Assembly (NCBI GenBank): GCA_963920705.1
Contig: OY987225.1
Location: 10,822,158 to 10,886,157 of the forward strand
From: Odiellus spinosus
Lineage: Eukaryota > Arthropoda > Arachnida > Opiliones > Phalangiidae
Direction: 5' to 3'
Length of the DNA stretch: 64,000 nucleotides
Shown here: piece by piece, positions 34,935 to 46,860 of the stretch
How the letters are laid out: each line of letters starts with the position of its first letter
How positions within the stretch are numbered: the stretch's first letter is position 1
The notes under the pieces: model-generated
What the model saw: the letters and a program-made list of their open reading frames with translations, nothing else
Databases searched by the model: none
Told to the model about the DNA's origin: nothing
Program-made: the position numbers and the translations under genes

Positions 34935-37900
34935 GATTCGAAAAGCATGATTCGAAAAGAGTGATTCGAAAAGCATGATTCAAAAAGCATGATTCGAAAA
35001 GCATGATTCGAAAAGCATGATTCGAAAAGCATGATTCGAAAAGCATGATTTGAAAAGCATTATTCGAAAAGCATGATTCGAAAAGCATGATTCAAAAAGC
35101 ATGATTCGAAAAGCATGATTCGAAATGCATGATTCGAAAAGCATGATTCGAAAAGCATGATTCGAAAAGCATGATTCGAAAAGCATGATTCGAATAGCTT
35201 GATTCGAATAGCTTGATTCGAAAAACATGATTCGAATAGCATGATTCGAATAGCATGATTCGAAAAGCATGATTCGAAAAACGTGATTTGAATAACGTGA
35301 TTCGAATAGCGTGATTCGAATAGCGTGATTCGAAAAACGAGATTCGAAAAACATGATTCGAAAAACGTGATTCGAAAAGCGTGATTCGAAAAGCGTGATT
35401 CGAAAAACGTGATTCGAAAAACGTGATTCGAAAAGCGTAATTCGAAAAACGTGATTCGAAAAACGTGATTCGAAAAACGTGATACGAAAAACGTGATTCG
35501 AATAACGTGATTTGAATAGCGTGATTCCACAAGCGTGATTCGAAAAACGTGATTCGAATAGCGTGATTCGAAAAACGTGATTCGAAAAACGTGATTCGAA
35601 AAACGTGATTCGAAAAACGTGATTCGAAAAACGTGATTCGAAAAACGTGATTCGAAAAGCGTGATTCGAAAAGCGTGATTCGAAAAGCGTGATTCGAAAA
35701 ACGTGATTCGAATAACGTGATTCGAAAAACGTGATTCGAAAAGCGTGATTCGAAAAACGTGATTCGAATAACGTGATTCGAAAAGCATGATTCGAAAAGC
35801 ATGATTCAAAAAGCATGATTCGAAAAGCATGATTCAAAAAGCATGATTCGAAAAGCATGATTCGAAAAGCATGATTCGAAAAGCATGATTCGAAAAGCAT
35901 GATTCGAAAAGCATAATTCGAAAAGCATTATTCGAAAGCATGATTCAAAAAGCATGATTCGAAAAGCATGATTCGAAATGCATGATTCGAAAAGCATGAT
36001 TCGAAAAGCATGATTCGAATAGCTTGATTCGAATAGCTTGATTCGAAAAACATGATTCGAATAGCATGATTCGAATAGCATGATTCGAAAAGCCTGATTC
36101 GAAAAACGTGATTCGAATAACTTGATTCGAATAGCGTGATTCGAAAAACGAGATTCGAAAAACATGATTCGAAAAACGTAATTCGAAAAGCGTGATTCGA
36201 AAAGCGTGATTCGAAAAACGTGATTCGAAAAACGTGATTCGAAAAGCGTAATTCGAAAAACGTGATTCGAAAAACGTGATTCGAAAAACGTGATACGAAA
36301 AACGTGATTCTAAAAGCGTGATTCGAAAAACGTGATTCGAAAAACGTGATTCGAATAACGTGATTCGAATAGCGTGATTCCACAAGCGTGATTCGAAAAA
36401 CGTGATTCGAATAGCGTGATTCGAAAAACGTGATTCGAAAAACGTGCTTCGAAAAAAGTGAATCGAAAAACGTGATTCGAAAAACGTGATTCGAAAAGCG
36501 TGATTCGAAAAGCGTGATTCGAAAAGCGTGATTCGAAAAACGTGATTCGAAAAACGTGATTCGAAAGCGTGATTCGAAAAACGTGATTCGAAAAGCGTGA
36601 TTCGAAAAGCGTGATTCGAAAAACGTGATTCGAAAAGCATGATTCGAAAAGCATGATTCGAAAAGCATGATTCGAAAAGCATGATTCGAAAAGCATGATT
36701 CGAAAAGCATGGTTCGAAAAGCATGGTTCGAAAAGCATGGTTCGAAAAGCATGATTCAAAAAGCATGATTCGAATAGCTTGATTCGAATAGCTTGATTCG
36801 AAAAACATGATTCGAATAGCATGATTCGAAAAGCATGATTCGAAAAGCATGATTCGAATAGCTTGATTCGAATAGCTTGATTCGAAAAACATGATTCGAA
36901 TAGCATGATTCGAATAGCATGATTCGAAAAGCCTGATTCGAAAAACGTGATTTGAATAACGTGATTCGAATAGCGTGATTCGAAAAACGAGATTCGAAAA
37001 ACATGATTCGAAAAACGTGATTCGAAAAGCGTGCTTCGAAAAGCGTGATTCGAAAAACGTGATTCGAAAAACGTGATTCGAAAAGCGTAATTCGAAAAAC
37101 GTGATTCGAAAAACGTGATTCGAAAAACGTGATACGAAAAACATGATTCTAAAAGCGTGATTCGAAAAACTTGATTCGAAAAACGTGATTCGAATAACGT
37201 GATTCGAATAGCGTGATTCCACAAGCGTGATTCGAAAAACGTGATTCGAATAGCGTGATTCGAAAAACGTGATTCGAAAAACGTGATTCGAAAAACGTGA
37301 TTCGAAAAAAGTGATTCGAAAAACGTGATTCGAAAAACGTGATTCGAAAAGCGTGATTCGAAAAGCGTGATTCGAAAAGCGTGATTCGAAAAACGTGATT
37401 CGAAAAACGTGATTCGAAAAACGTGATTCGAAAAACGTGATTCGAAAAACGTGATTCGAAAAACGTGATTCGAAAAACGTGATTCGAAAAGCGTGATTCG
37501 AAAAGCGTGATTCGAAAAGCGTGATTCGAAAAACGTGATTCGAATAACGTGATTCGAAAAACGTGATTCGAAAAGCGTGATTCGAAAAACGTGATTCGAA
37601 TCACGTGATTCGAAAAGCGTGATTCGAAAAGCATGATTCGAAAAGCATGATTCGAAAAGCATGATTCAAAAAGCATGATTCGAAAAGTATGATTCAAAAA
37701 GCATGATTCGAAAAGCATGATTCGAAAAGCATGATTCGAAAAGCATGATTCGAAAAGCATGATTCGAAAAGCATGATTCGAAAAGCATTATTCGAAAGCA
37801 TGATTCAAAAAGCATGATTCGAAAAGCATGATTCGAAATGCATGATTCGAAAAGCATGATTCGAAAAGCATGATTCGAATAGCTTGATTCGAATAGCTTG

Positions 37901-38469
37901 ATTCGAAAAACATGATTCGAATAGCATGATTCGAATAGCATGATTCGAAAAGCCTGATTCGAAAAACGTGATTTGAATAACTTGATTCGAATAGCGTGAT
38001 TCGAAAAACGAGATTCGAAAAACATGATTCGAAAAACGTGATTCGAAAAGCGTGATTCGAAAAGCGTGATTCGAAAAACGTGATTCGAAAAACGTGATTC
38101 GAAAAGCGTAATTCGAAAAACGTGATTCGAAAAACGTGATTCGAAAAACGTGATACGAAAAACGTGATTCTAAAAGCGTGATTCGAAAAACGTGATTCGA
38201 AAAACGTGATTCGAATAACGTGATTCGAATAGCGTGATTCCACAAGCGTGATTCGAAAAACGTGATTCGAATAGCGTGATTCGAAAAACGTGATTCGAAA
38301 AACGTGATTCGAAAAACGTGATTCGAAAAAAGTGATTCGAAAAACGTGATTCGAAAAACGTGATTCGAAAAGCGTGATTCGAAAAGCGTGATTCGAAAAG
38401 CGTGATTCGAAAAACGTGATTCGAAAAACGTGATTCGAAAGCGTGATTCGAAAAACGTGATTCGAAAAG
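34935..38469 (+). repeat. HOR with 1,860-bp period
   Basis: GCATTATTCG followed by a 13-bp AAAGCATG unit (about 35,930 and 37,790), the AACTTG unit (about 36,120 and 37,980) and TTCCACAAG (36,378 and 38,238) agree at 1,860 bp, which is 133 units minus 2 bp. After one added unit in the right copy the offset is 1,874 bp at the 13-bp AAAGCG unit (36,561 and 38,435). Between them a related but different copy has AGCGTGCTTCG near 37,031 and two AGCTTG cassettes close together at 36,770-36,900. The region 34,935-35,850 carries similar units with TTCCACAAG at about 35,527. Confidence 0.87.
37595..37614. repeat. 20-bp perfect palindrome with CACGTG centre
   Basis: TTCGAA, TCACGTGA, TTCGAA form a 20-bp perfect palindrome. 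It is one substitution (AATAACG to AATCACG) away from a normal AATAACGTG unit, so a point mutation explains it better than an inversion. It creates the only CACGTG hexamer I noticed in the window. Confidence 0.93.
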
Positions 38470-40050
38470 CGTGATTCGAAAAGCGTGATTCGAAAAACGT
38501 GATTCGAAAAGCATGATTCGAAAAGCATGATTCGAAAAGCATGATTCGAAAAGCATGATTCGAAAAGCATGATTCGAAAAGCATGGTTCGAAAAGCATGG
38601 TTCGAAAAGCATGGTTCGAAAAGCATGGTTCGAAAAGCATGGTTCGAAAAGCATGGTTCGAAAAGCATGATTCGAAAAGCATGATTCGAAAAGCATGATT
38701 CGAAAAGCATGATTCGAAAAGCATGATTCGAAAAGCATGATTCGAAAAGCATGATTCGAAAAGCATGATTCGAAAAGAATGATTCGAAAAGCATGATTCG
38801 AAAAGCATGATTCGAAAAGCATGATTCAAAAAGCATGATTCGAATAGCTTGATTCGAATAGCTTGATTCGAAAAACATGATTCGAATAGCATGATTCGAA
38901 AAGCATGATTCGAAAAGCATGATTCGAATAGCTTGATTCGAATAGCTTGATTCGAAAAACATGATTCGAATAGCATGATTCGAATAGCATGATTCGAAAA
39001 GCCTGATTCGAAAAACGTGATTTGAATAACGTGATTCGAATAGCGTGATTCGAAAAACGAGATTAGAAAAACATGATTCGAAAAACGTGATTCGAAAAGC
39101 GTGCTTCGAAAAGCGTGATTCGAAAAACGTGATTCGAAAAACGTGATTCGAAAAGCGTAATTCGAAAAACGTGATTCGAAAAACGTGATTCGAAAAACGT
39201 GATACGAAAAACATGATTCTAAAAGCGTGATTCGAAAAACTTGATTCGAAAAACGTGATTCGAATAACGTGATTCGAATAGCGTGATTCCACAAGCGTGA
39301 TTCGAAAAACGTGATTCGAAAAACGTGATTCGAAAAACGTGATTCGAAAAAAGTGATTCGAAAAACGTGATTCGAAAAACGTGATTCGAAAAGCGTGATT
39401 CGAAAAGCGTGATTCGAAAAGCGTGATTCGAAAAACGTGATTCGAAAAACGTGATTCGAAAGCGTGATTCGAAAAGCATGGTTCGAAAAGCATGATTCGA
39501 AAAGCATGATTCGAAAAGCATGATTCGAAAAGCATGATTCGAAAAGCATGATTCGAAAAGCATGATTCGAAAAGCATGATTCGAAAAGCATGATTCGAAA
39601 AGAATGATTCGAAAAGCATGATTCGAAAAGCATGATTCGAAAAGCATGATTCGAAAAGCAAAATTCGAATAGCTTGATTCGAATAGCTTGATTCGAAAAA
39701 CATGATTCGAATAGCATGATTCGAATAGCATGATTCGAAAAGCATGATTCGAAAAACGTGATTTGAATAACGTGATTCGAATAGCGTGATTCGAATAGCG
39801 TGATTCGAAAAACGAGATTCGAAAAACATGATTCGAAAAACGTGATTCGAAAAGCGTGATTCGAAAAGCGTGATTCGAAAAGCGTGATTCGAAAAACGTG
39901 ATTCGAAAAGCGTAATTCGAAAAACGTGATTCGAAAAACGTGATTCGAAAAACGTGATACGAAAAACGTGATTCTAAAAGCGTGATTCGAAAAACGTGAT
40001 TCGAAAAACGTGATTCGAATAACGTGATTCGAATAGCGTGATTCCACAAG
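38470..40050 (+). repeat. 1,581-bp tandem duplication, left copy
   Basis: Directly abuts an apparently identical copy (40,051-41,631). Each contains GCATGG units, an AAGAATG unit, two AGCTTG cassettes, AGCCTG, TTTGAATAACG, AACGAGATTAG (39,061), AGCGTGCTTCG, TACGAA/TTCTAA with ACATG, ACTTG, TTCCACAAG (39,287), AAAAAAGTG, a 13-bp AAAGCG unit, AGCAAAATTCG (39,661) and a second TACGAA and TTCCACAAG. Length is 113 units minus 1 bp. I compared many positions and saw no difference. Confidence 0.94.
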
Positions 40051-41631
40051 CGTGATTCGAAAAGCGTGATTCGAAAAACGTGATTCGAAAAGCATGATTC
40101 GAAAAGCATGATTCGAAAAGCATGATTCGAAAAGCATGATTCGAAAAGCATGATTCGAAAAGCATGGTTCGAAAAGCATGGTTCGAAAAGCATGGTTCGA
40201 AAAGCATGGTTCGAAAAGCATGGTTCGAAAAGCATGGTTCGAAAAGCATGATTCGAAAAGCATGATTCGAAAAGCATGATTCGAAAAGCATGATTCGAAA
40301 AGCATGATTCGAAAAGCATGATTCGAAAAGCATGATTCGAAAAGCATGATTCGAAAAGAATGATTCGAAAAGCATGATTCGAAAAGCATGATTCGAAAAG
40401 CATGATTCAAAAAGCATGATTCGAATAGCTTGATTCGAATAGCTTGATTCGAAAAACATGATTCGAATAGCATGATTCGAAAAGCATGATTCGAAAAGCA
40501 TGATTCGAATAGCTTGATTCGAATAGCTTGATTCGAAAAACATGATTCGAATAGCATGATTCGAATAGCATGATTCGAAAAGCCTGATTCGAAAAACGTG
40601 ATTTGAATAACGTGATTCGAATAGCGTGATTCGAAAAACGAGATTAGAAAAACATGATTCGAAAAACGTGATTCGAAAAGCGTGCTTCGAAAAGCGTGAT
40701 TCGAAAAACGTGATTCGAAAAACGTGATTCGAAAAGCGTAATTCGAAAAACGTGATTCGAAAAACGTGATTCGAAAAACGTGATACGAAAAACATGATTC
40801 TAAAAGCGTGATTCGAAAAACTTGATTCGAAAAACGTGATTCGAATAACGTGATTCGAATAGCGTGATTCCACAAGCGTGATTCGAAAAACGTGATTCGA
40901 AAAACGTGATTCGAAAAACGTGATTCGAAAAAAGTGATTCGAAAAACGTGATTCGAAAAACGTGATTCGAAAAGCGTGATTCGAAAAGCGTGATTCGAAA
41001 AGCGTGATTCGAAAAACGTGATTCGAAAAACGTGATTCGAAAGCGTGATTCGAAAAGCATGGTTCGAAAAGCATGATTCGAAAAGCATGATTCGAAAAGC
41101 ATGATTCGAAAAGCATGATTCGAAAAGCATGATTCGAAAAGCATGATTCGAAAAGCATGATTCGAAAAGCATGATTCGAAAAGAATGATTCGAAAAGCAT
41201 GATTCGAAAAGCATGATTCGAAAAGCATGATTCGAAAAGCAAAATTCGAATAGCTTGATTCGAATAGCTTGATTCGAAAAACATGATTCGAATAGCATGA
41301 TTCGAATAGCATGATTCGAAAAGCATGATTCGAAAAACGTGATTTGAATAACGTGATTCGAATAGCGTGATTCGAATAGCGTGATTCGAAAAACGAGATT
41401 CGAAAAACATGATTCGAAAAACGTGATTCGAAAAGCGTGATTCGAAAAGCGTGATTCGAAAAGCGTGATTCGAAAAACGTGATTCGAAAAGCGTAATTCG
41501 AAAAACGTGATTCGAAAAACGTGATTCGAAAAACGTGATACGAAAAACGTGATTCTAAAAGCGTGATTCGAAAAACGTGATTCGAAAAACGTGATTCGAA
41601 TAACGTGATTCGAATAGCGTGATTCCACAAG
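40051..41631 (+). repeat. 1,581-bp tandem duplication, right copy
   Basis: Repeats 38,470-40,050. Private variants match exactly: ATTAG at 40,642, TTCCACAAG at 40,868, AGCAAAATTCG near 41,240, second TTCCACAAG at 41,623. A third, edited copy of its right part lies at about 44,210-45,010, at offsets of 3,371 to 3,399 bp that differ by whole units. Confidence 0.94.
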
Positions 41632-41888
41632 CGTGATTCGAAAAACGTGATTCGAATAGCGTGATTCGAAAAGCATGATTCGAAAAGCATGATTCGAAAA
41701 GCATGATTCGAAAAGCATGATTGGAAAAGAATGATTCGAAAAGCATGATTCGAAAAGCATGATTCGAAAAGCATGATTCGAAAAGCATGATTCGAATAGC
41801 TTGATTCGAATAGCTTGATTCGAAAAACATGATTCGAATAGCATGATTCGAATAGCATGATTCGAAAAGCATGATTCGAAAAACGTGA
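41632..41888 (+). repeat. Short link between the two tandem duplications
   Basis: Starts as a normal continuation of the HOR (AATAGCG, AGCATG units, an ATTGGAAAAGAATG unit near 41,722, AGCTTG cassette near 41,800) and ends at the TTTGAATAACG unit where the 1,161-bp duplication begins. Confidence 0.85.
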
Positions 41889-43049
41889 TTTGAATAACGT
41901 GATTCGAATAGCGTGATTCGAATAGCGTGATTCGAAAAACGAGATTCGAAAAACATGATTCGAAAAACGTGATTCGAAAAGCGTGATTCGAAAAACGTGA
42001 TTCGAAAAACGTGATTCGAAAAGCGTGATTCGAAAAACGTGATTCGAAAAAAGTGATTCGAAAAACGTGATTCGAAAAACGTGATTCGAAAAGCGTGATT
42101 CGAAAAACGTGATTCGAAAAAAGTGATTCGAAAAACGTGATTCGAAAAACGTGATTCGAAAAGCGTGATTCGAAAAGCGTGATTCGAAAAGCGTGATTCG
42201 AAAAACGTGATTCGAAAAACGTGATTCGAAAGCGTGATTCGAAAAACGTGATTCGAAAAGCGTGATTCGAAAAGCGTGATTCGAAAAACGTGATTCGAAA
42301 AGCATGATTCGAAAAGCATGATTCGAAAAGCATGATTCGAAAAGCATGATTCGAAAAGCATGATTCGAAAAGCATGGTTCGAAAAGCATGGTTCGAAAAG
42401 CATGGTTCGAAAAGCATGGTTCGAAAAGCATGGTTCGAAAAGCATGGTTCGAAAAGCATGATTCGAAAAGCATGATTCGAAAAGCATGATTCGAAAAGCA
42501 TGATTCGAAAAGCATGATTCGAAAAGCATGATTCGAAAAGCATGATTCGAAAAGCATGATTCGAAAAGAATGATTCGAAAAGCATGATTCGAAAAGCATG
42601 ATTCGAAAAGCATGATTCAAAAAGCATGATTCGAATAGCTTGATTCGAATAGCTTGATTCGAAAAACATGATTCGAATAGCATGATTCGAAAAGCATGAT
42701 TCGAAAAGCATGATTCGAATAGCTTGATTCGAATAGCTTGATTCGAAAAACATGATTCGAATAGCATGATTCGAATAGCATGATTCGAAAAGCCTGATTC
42801 GAAAAACGTGATTTGAATAACGTGATTCGAATAGCATGATTCGAAAAACGAGATTCGAAAAACATGATTCGAAAAACGTGATTCGAAAAGCGTGCTTCGA
42901 AAAGCGTGATTCGAAAAACGTGATTCGAAAAACGTGATTCGAAAAGCGTAATTCGAAAAACGTGATTCGAAAAACGTGATTCGAAAAACGTGATACGAAA
43001 AACATGATTCTAAAAGCGTGATTCGAAAAACTTGATTCGAAAAACGTGA
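41889..43049 (+). repeat. 1,161-bp tandem duplication, left copy
   Basis: Begins and ends at a TTTGAATAACG unit (TTT at 41,889 and 43,050). It contains AATAGCG pairs, AACGAG, two AAAAAAGTG units, a 13-bp AAAGCG unit, a run of six GCATGG units, AAGAATG, two AGCTTG cassettes, AGCCTG, AGCGTGCTTCG, and a TACGAA/TTCTAA tag followed by ACTTG. Length is 83 units minus 1 bp, the missing base being the 13-bp unit. Confidence 0.93.
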
Positions 43050-44210
43050 TTTGAATAACGTGATTCGAATAGCGTGATTCGAATAGCGTGATTCGAAAAA
43101 CGAGATTCGAAAAACATGATTCGAAAAACGTGATTCGAAAAGCGTGATTCGAAAAACGTGATTCGAAAAACGTGATTCGAAAAGCGTGATTCGAAAAACG
43201 TGATTCGAAAAAAGTGATTCGAAAAACGTGATTCGAAAAACGTGATTCGAAAAGCGTGATTCGAAAAACGTGATTCGAAAAAAGTGATTCGAAAAACGTG
43301 ATTCGAAAAACGTGATTCGAAAAGCGTGATTCGAAAAGCGTGATTCGAAAAGCGTGATTCGAAAAACGTGATTCGAAAAACGTGATTCGAAAGCGTGATT
43401 CGAAAAACGTGATTCGAAAAGCGTGATTCGAAAAGCGTGATTCGAAAAACGTGATTCGAAAAGCATGATTCGAAAAGCATGATTCGAAAAGCATGATTCG
43501 AAAAGCATGATTCGAAAAGCATGATTCGAAAAGCATGGTTCGAAAAGCATGGTTCGAAAAGCATGGTTCGAAAAGCATGGTTCGAAAAGCATGGTTCGAA
43601 AAGCATGGTTCGAAAAGCATGATTCGAAAAGCATGATTCGAAAAGCATGATTCGAAAAGCATGATTCGAAAAGCATGATTCGAAAAGCATGATTCGAAAA
43701 GCATGATTCGAAAAGCATGATTCGAAAAGAATGATTCGAAAAGCATGATTCGAAAAGCATGATTCGAAAAGCATGATTCAAAAAGCATGATTCGAATAGC
43801 TTGATTCGAATAGCTTGATTCGAAAAACATGATTCGAATAGCATGATTCGAAAAGCATGATTCGAAAAGCATGATTCGAATAGCTTGATTCGAATAGCTT
43901 GATTCGAAAAACATGATTCGAATAGCATGATTCGAATAGCATGATTCGAAAAGCCTGATTCGAAAAACGTGATTTGAATAACGTGATTCGAATAGCATGA
44001 TTCGAAAAACGAGATTCGAAAAACATGATTCGAAAAACGTGATTCGAAAAGCGTGCTTCGAAAAGCGTGATTCGAAAAACGTGATTCGAAAAACGTGATT
44101 CGAAAAGCGTAATTCGAAAAACGTGATTCGAAAAACGTGATTCGAAAAACGTGATACGAAAAACATGATTCTAAAAGCGTGATTCGAAAAACTTGATTCG
44201 AAAAACGTGA
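43050..44210 (+). repeat. 1,161-bp tandem duplication, right copy
   Basis: Same order of variants as 41,889-43,049, ending near 44,210, where TTCGAATAACG replaces TTTGAATAACG and the series continues as in the 38-41 kb HOR. The junction sits in a TTTGAA unit on both sides, as unequal exchange between two copies of the HOR at that unit would give. Confidence 0.92.
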
Positions 44211-45790
44211 TTCGAATAACGTGATTCGAATAGCGTGATTCCACAAGCGTGATTCGAAAAACGTGATTCGAATAGCGTGATTCGAAAAACGTGATTCGAA
44301 AAACGTGATTCGAAAAACGTGATTCGAAAAAAGTGATTCGAAAAACGTGATTCGAAAAACGTGATTCGAAAAGCGTGATTCGAAAAGCGTGATTCGAAAA
44401 GCGTGATTCGAAAAACGTGATTCGAAAAACGTGATTCGAAAGCGTGATTCGAAAAGCATGGTTCGAAAAGCATGATTCGAAAAGCATGATTCGAAAAGCA
44501 TGATTCGAAAAGCATGATTCGAAAAGCATGATTCGAAAAGCATGATTCGAAAAGCATGATTCGAAAAGCATGATTCGAAAAGAATGATTCGAAAAGCATG
44601 ATTCGAAAAGCATGATTCGAAAAGCATGATTCGAAAAGCAAAATTCGAATAGCTTGATTCGAATAGCTTGATTCGAAAAACATGATTCGAATAGCATGAT
44701 TCGAATAGCATGATTCGAAAAGCATGATTCGAAAAACGTGATTTGAATAACGTGATTCGAATAGCGTGATTCGAATAGCGTGATTCGAAAAACGAGATTC
44801 GAAAAACATGATTCGAAAAACGTGATTCGAAAAACGTGATTCGAAAAACGTGATTCGAAAAGCGTAATTCGAAAAACGTGATTCGAAAAACGTGATTCGA
44901 AAAACGTGATACGAAAAACGTGATTCTAAAAGCGTGATTCGAAAAACGTGATTCGAAAAACGTGATTCGAATAACGTGATTCGAATAGCGTGATTCCACA
45001 AGCGTGATTCGAAAAACGTGATTCGAATAGCGTGATTCGAAAAGCATGATTCGAAAAGCATGATTCGAAAAGCATGATTCGAAAAGCATGATTGGAAAAG
45101 AATGATTCGAAAAGCATGATTCGAAAAGCATGATTCGAAAAGCATGATTCGAAAAGCATGATTCGAATAGCTTGATTCGAATAGCTTGATTCGAAAAACA
45201 TGATTCGAATAGCATGGTTCGAAAAGCATGATTCGAAAAGCATGATTCGAAATGCGTGATTCGAAAAGCATGATTCGAAAAGCATGATTCGAAAAGCATG
45301 ATTCGAATAGCTTGATTCGAATAGCTTGATTCGAAAAACATGATTCGAATAGCATGATTCGAATAGCATGATTCGAAAAGCATGATTCGAAAAACGTGAT
45401 TTGAATAACGTGATTCGAATAGCGTGATTCGAATAGCGTGATTCGAAAAACTAGATTCGAAAAACATGATTCGAAAAACGTGATTCGAAAAGCGTGATTC
45501 GAAAAGCGTGATTCGAAAATGTGATTCGAAAAACGTGATTCGAAAAGCGTAATTCGAAAAACGTGATTCGAAAAACGTGATTCGAAAAACGTGATACGAA
45601 AAACGTGATTCGAAAAACGTGATTCGAATAACGTGATTCGAAAAACGTGATTCGAAAAACGTGATTCGAAAAACGTGATTCGAAAAGCGTGATTCGAAAA
45701 GCGTGATTCGAAAAGCGTGATTCGAAAAACGTGATTCGAAAAGCATGATTCGAAAAGCATGATTCGAAAAGCATGATTCGAAAAGCATGA
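44211..45790 (+). repeat. Edited copies of the 38-41 kb HOR
   Basis: TTCCACAAG at 44,239 and 44,994 keep the 755-bp spacing seen at 39,287/40,042 and 40,868/41,623. AGCAAAATTCG recurs near 44,640. This copy has two units more in one place and two fewer in another than its relatives. From 45,020 it departs: an ATTGG plus AAGAATG pair, two AGCTTG cassettes (45,165 and 45,310), a GAAATGCG unit, an ACTAG unit near 45,451, a 13-bp AAATGTG unit near 45,518 and a TACGAA unit without its TTCTAA partner near 45,597. Confidence 0.82.
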
Positions 45791-46860
45791 TTCGAAAAGC
45801 ATGGTTCGAAAAGCATGGTTCGAAAAGCATGGTTCGAAAAGCATGATTCGAAAAGCATGATTCGAAAAGCATGATTCGAAAATCATGATTCGAAAAGCAT
45901 GATTCGAAAAGCATGATTCGAAAAGCATGATTCGAAAAGCATGATTCGAAAAGCATGATTCGAAAAGCATGATTCGAAAAGCATGATTCGAAAAGCATGA
46001 TTCGAAAAGCATGATTCGAAAAGCATGGTTCGAAAAGCATGATTCGAAAAGCATGGTTCGAAAAGCATGATTCGAAAAGCATGGTTCGAAAAGCATGATT
46101 CGAAAAGCATGGTTCGAAAAGCATGGTTCGAAAAGCATGGTTCGAAAAGCATGGTTCGAAAAGCATGATTCGAAAAGCATGATTCGAAAAGCATGATTCG
46201 AAAAGCATGGTTCGAAAAGCATGATTCGAAAAGCATGATTCGAAAAGCATGATTCGAAAAGCATGGTTCGAAAAGCATGGTTCGAAAAGCATGGTTCGAA
46301 AAGCATGGTTCGAAAAGCATGGTTCGAAAAGCATGATTCGAAAAGCATGGTTCGAAAATCATGATTCGAAAAGCATGATTCGAAAAGCATGGTTCGAAAA
46401 GCATGGTTCGAAAAGCATGATTCGAAAAGCATGATTCGAAAAACATGGTTCGAAAAGCATGGTTCGAAAAGCATGATTCGAAAAACATGGTTCGAAAAGC
46501 ATGGTTCGAAAAGCATGATTCGAAAAGCATGATTCGAAAAGCATGGTTCGAAAAGCATGATTCGAAAAGCATGATTCGAAAAGCATGGTTCGAAAAGCAT
46601 GATTCGAAAAGCATGATTCGAAAAGCATGATTCGAAAAGCATGATTCGAAAAGCATGATTCGAAAAGCATGATTCGAAAAGCATGATTCGAAAAGCTTGA
46701 ATCGAAAAACCTGATTCGAAAAGCCTGATTCGAAAAGCTTGATTCGAAAAGCCTGATTCGAAAAGCCTGATTCGAAAAGCCTGATTCGAAAAGCCTGATT
46801 CGAAAAGCCTGATTCGAAAAGACTGATTCGAAAAGCCTGATTCGAAAAGCATGATTCGAA
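45791..46860 (+). repeat. GCATGG/AGCCTG block C
   Basis: About 1.05 kb of AGCATGA and AGCATGG units (to 46,680), including AACATGG units (about 46,441 and 46,485) as in block B. Then come AGCTTGAATCG, ACCTGATTCG and a run of AGCCTG units with one AGACTG (46,690-46,850). The order of GCATGG run followed by AGCCTG run is the same as in blocks A and B. + strand frames at 46,249-46,434 and 46,445-46,630 are artefacts of TGG replacing TGA. Confidence 0.87.

Noticed and set aside
38170..44697. Very long minus-strand open frames as genes for a giant repeat protein
   Set aside because: All three frames of the same strand are open and give the same cyclic peptide. This follows from a stop-free 14-bp unit. 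There is no non-repeat start, end, signal or domain, and frames end wherever a point variant falls.
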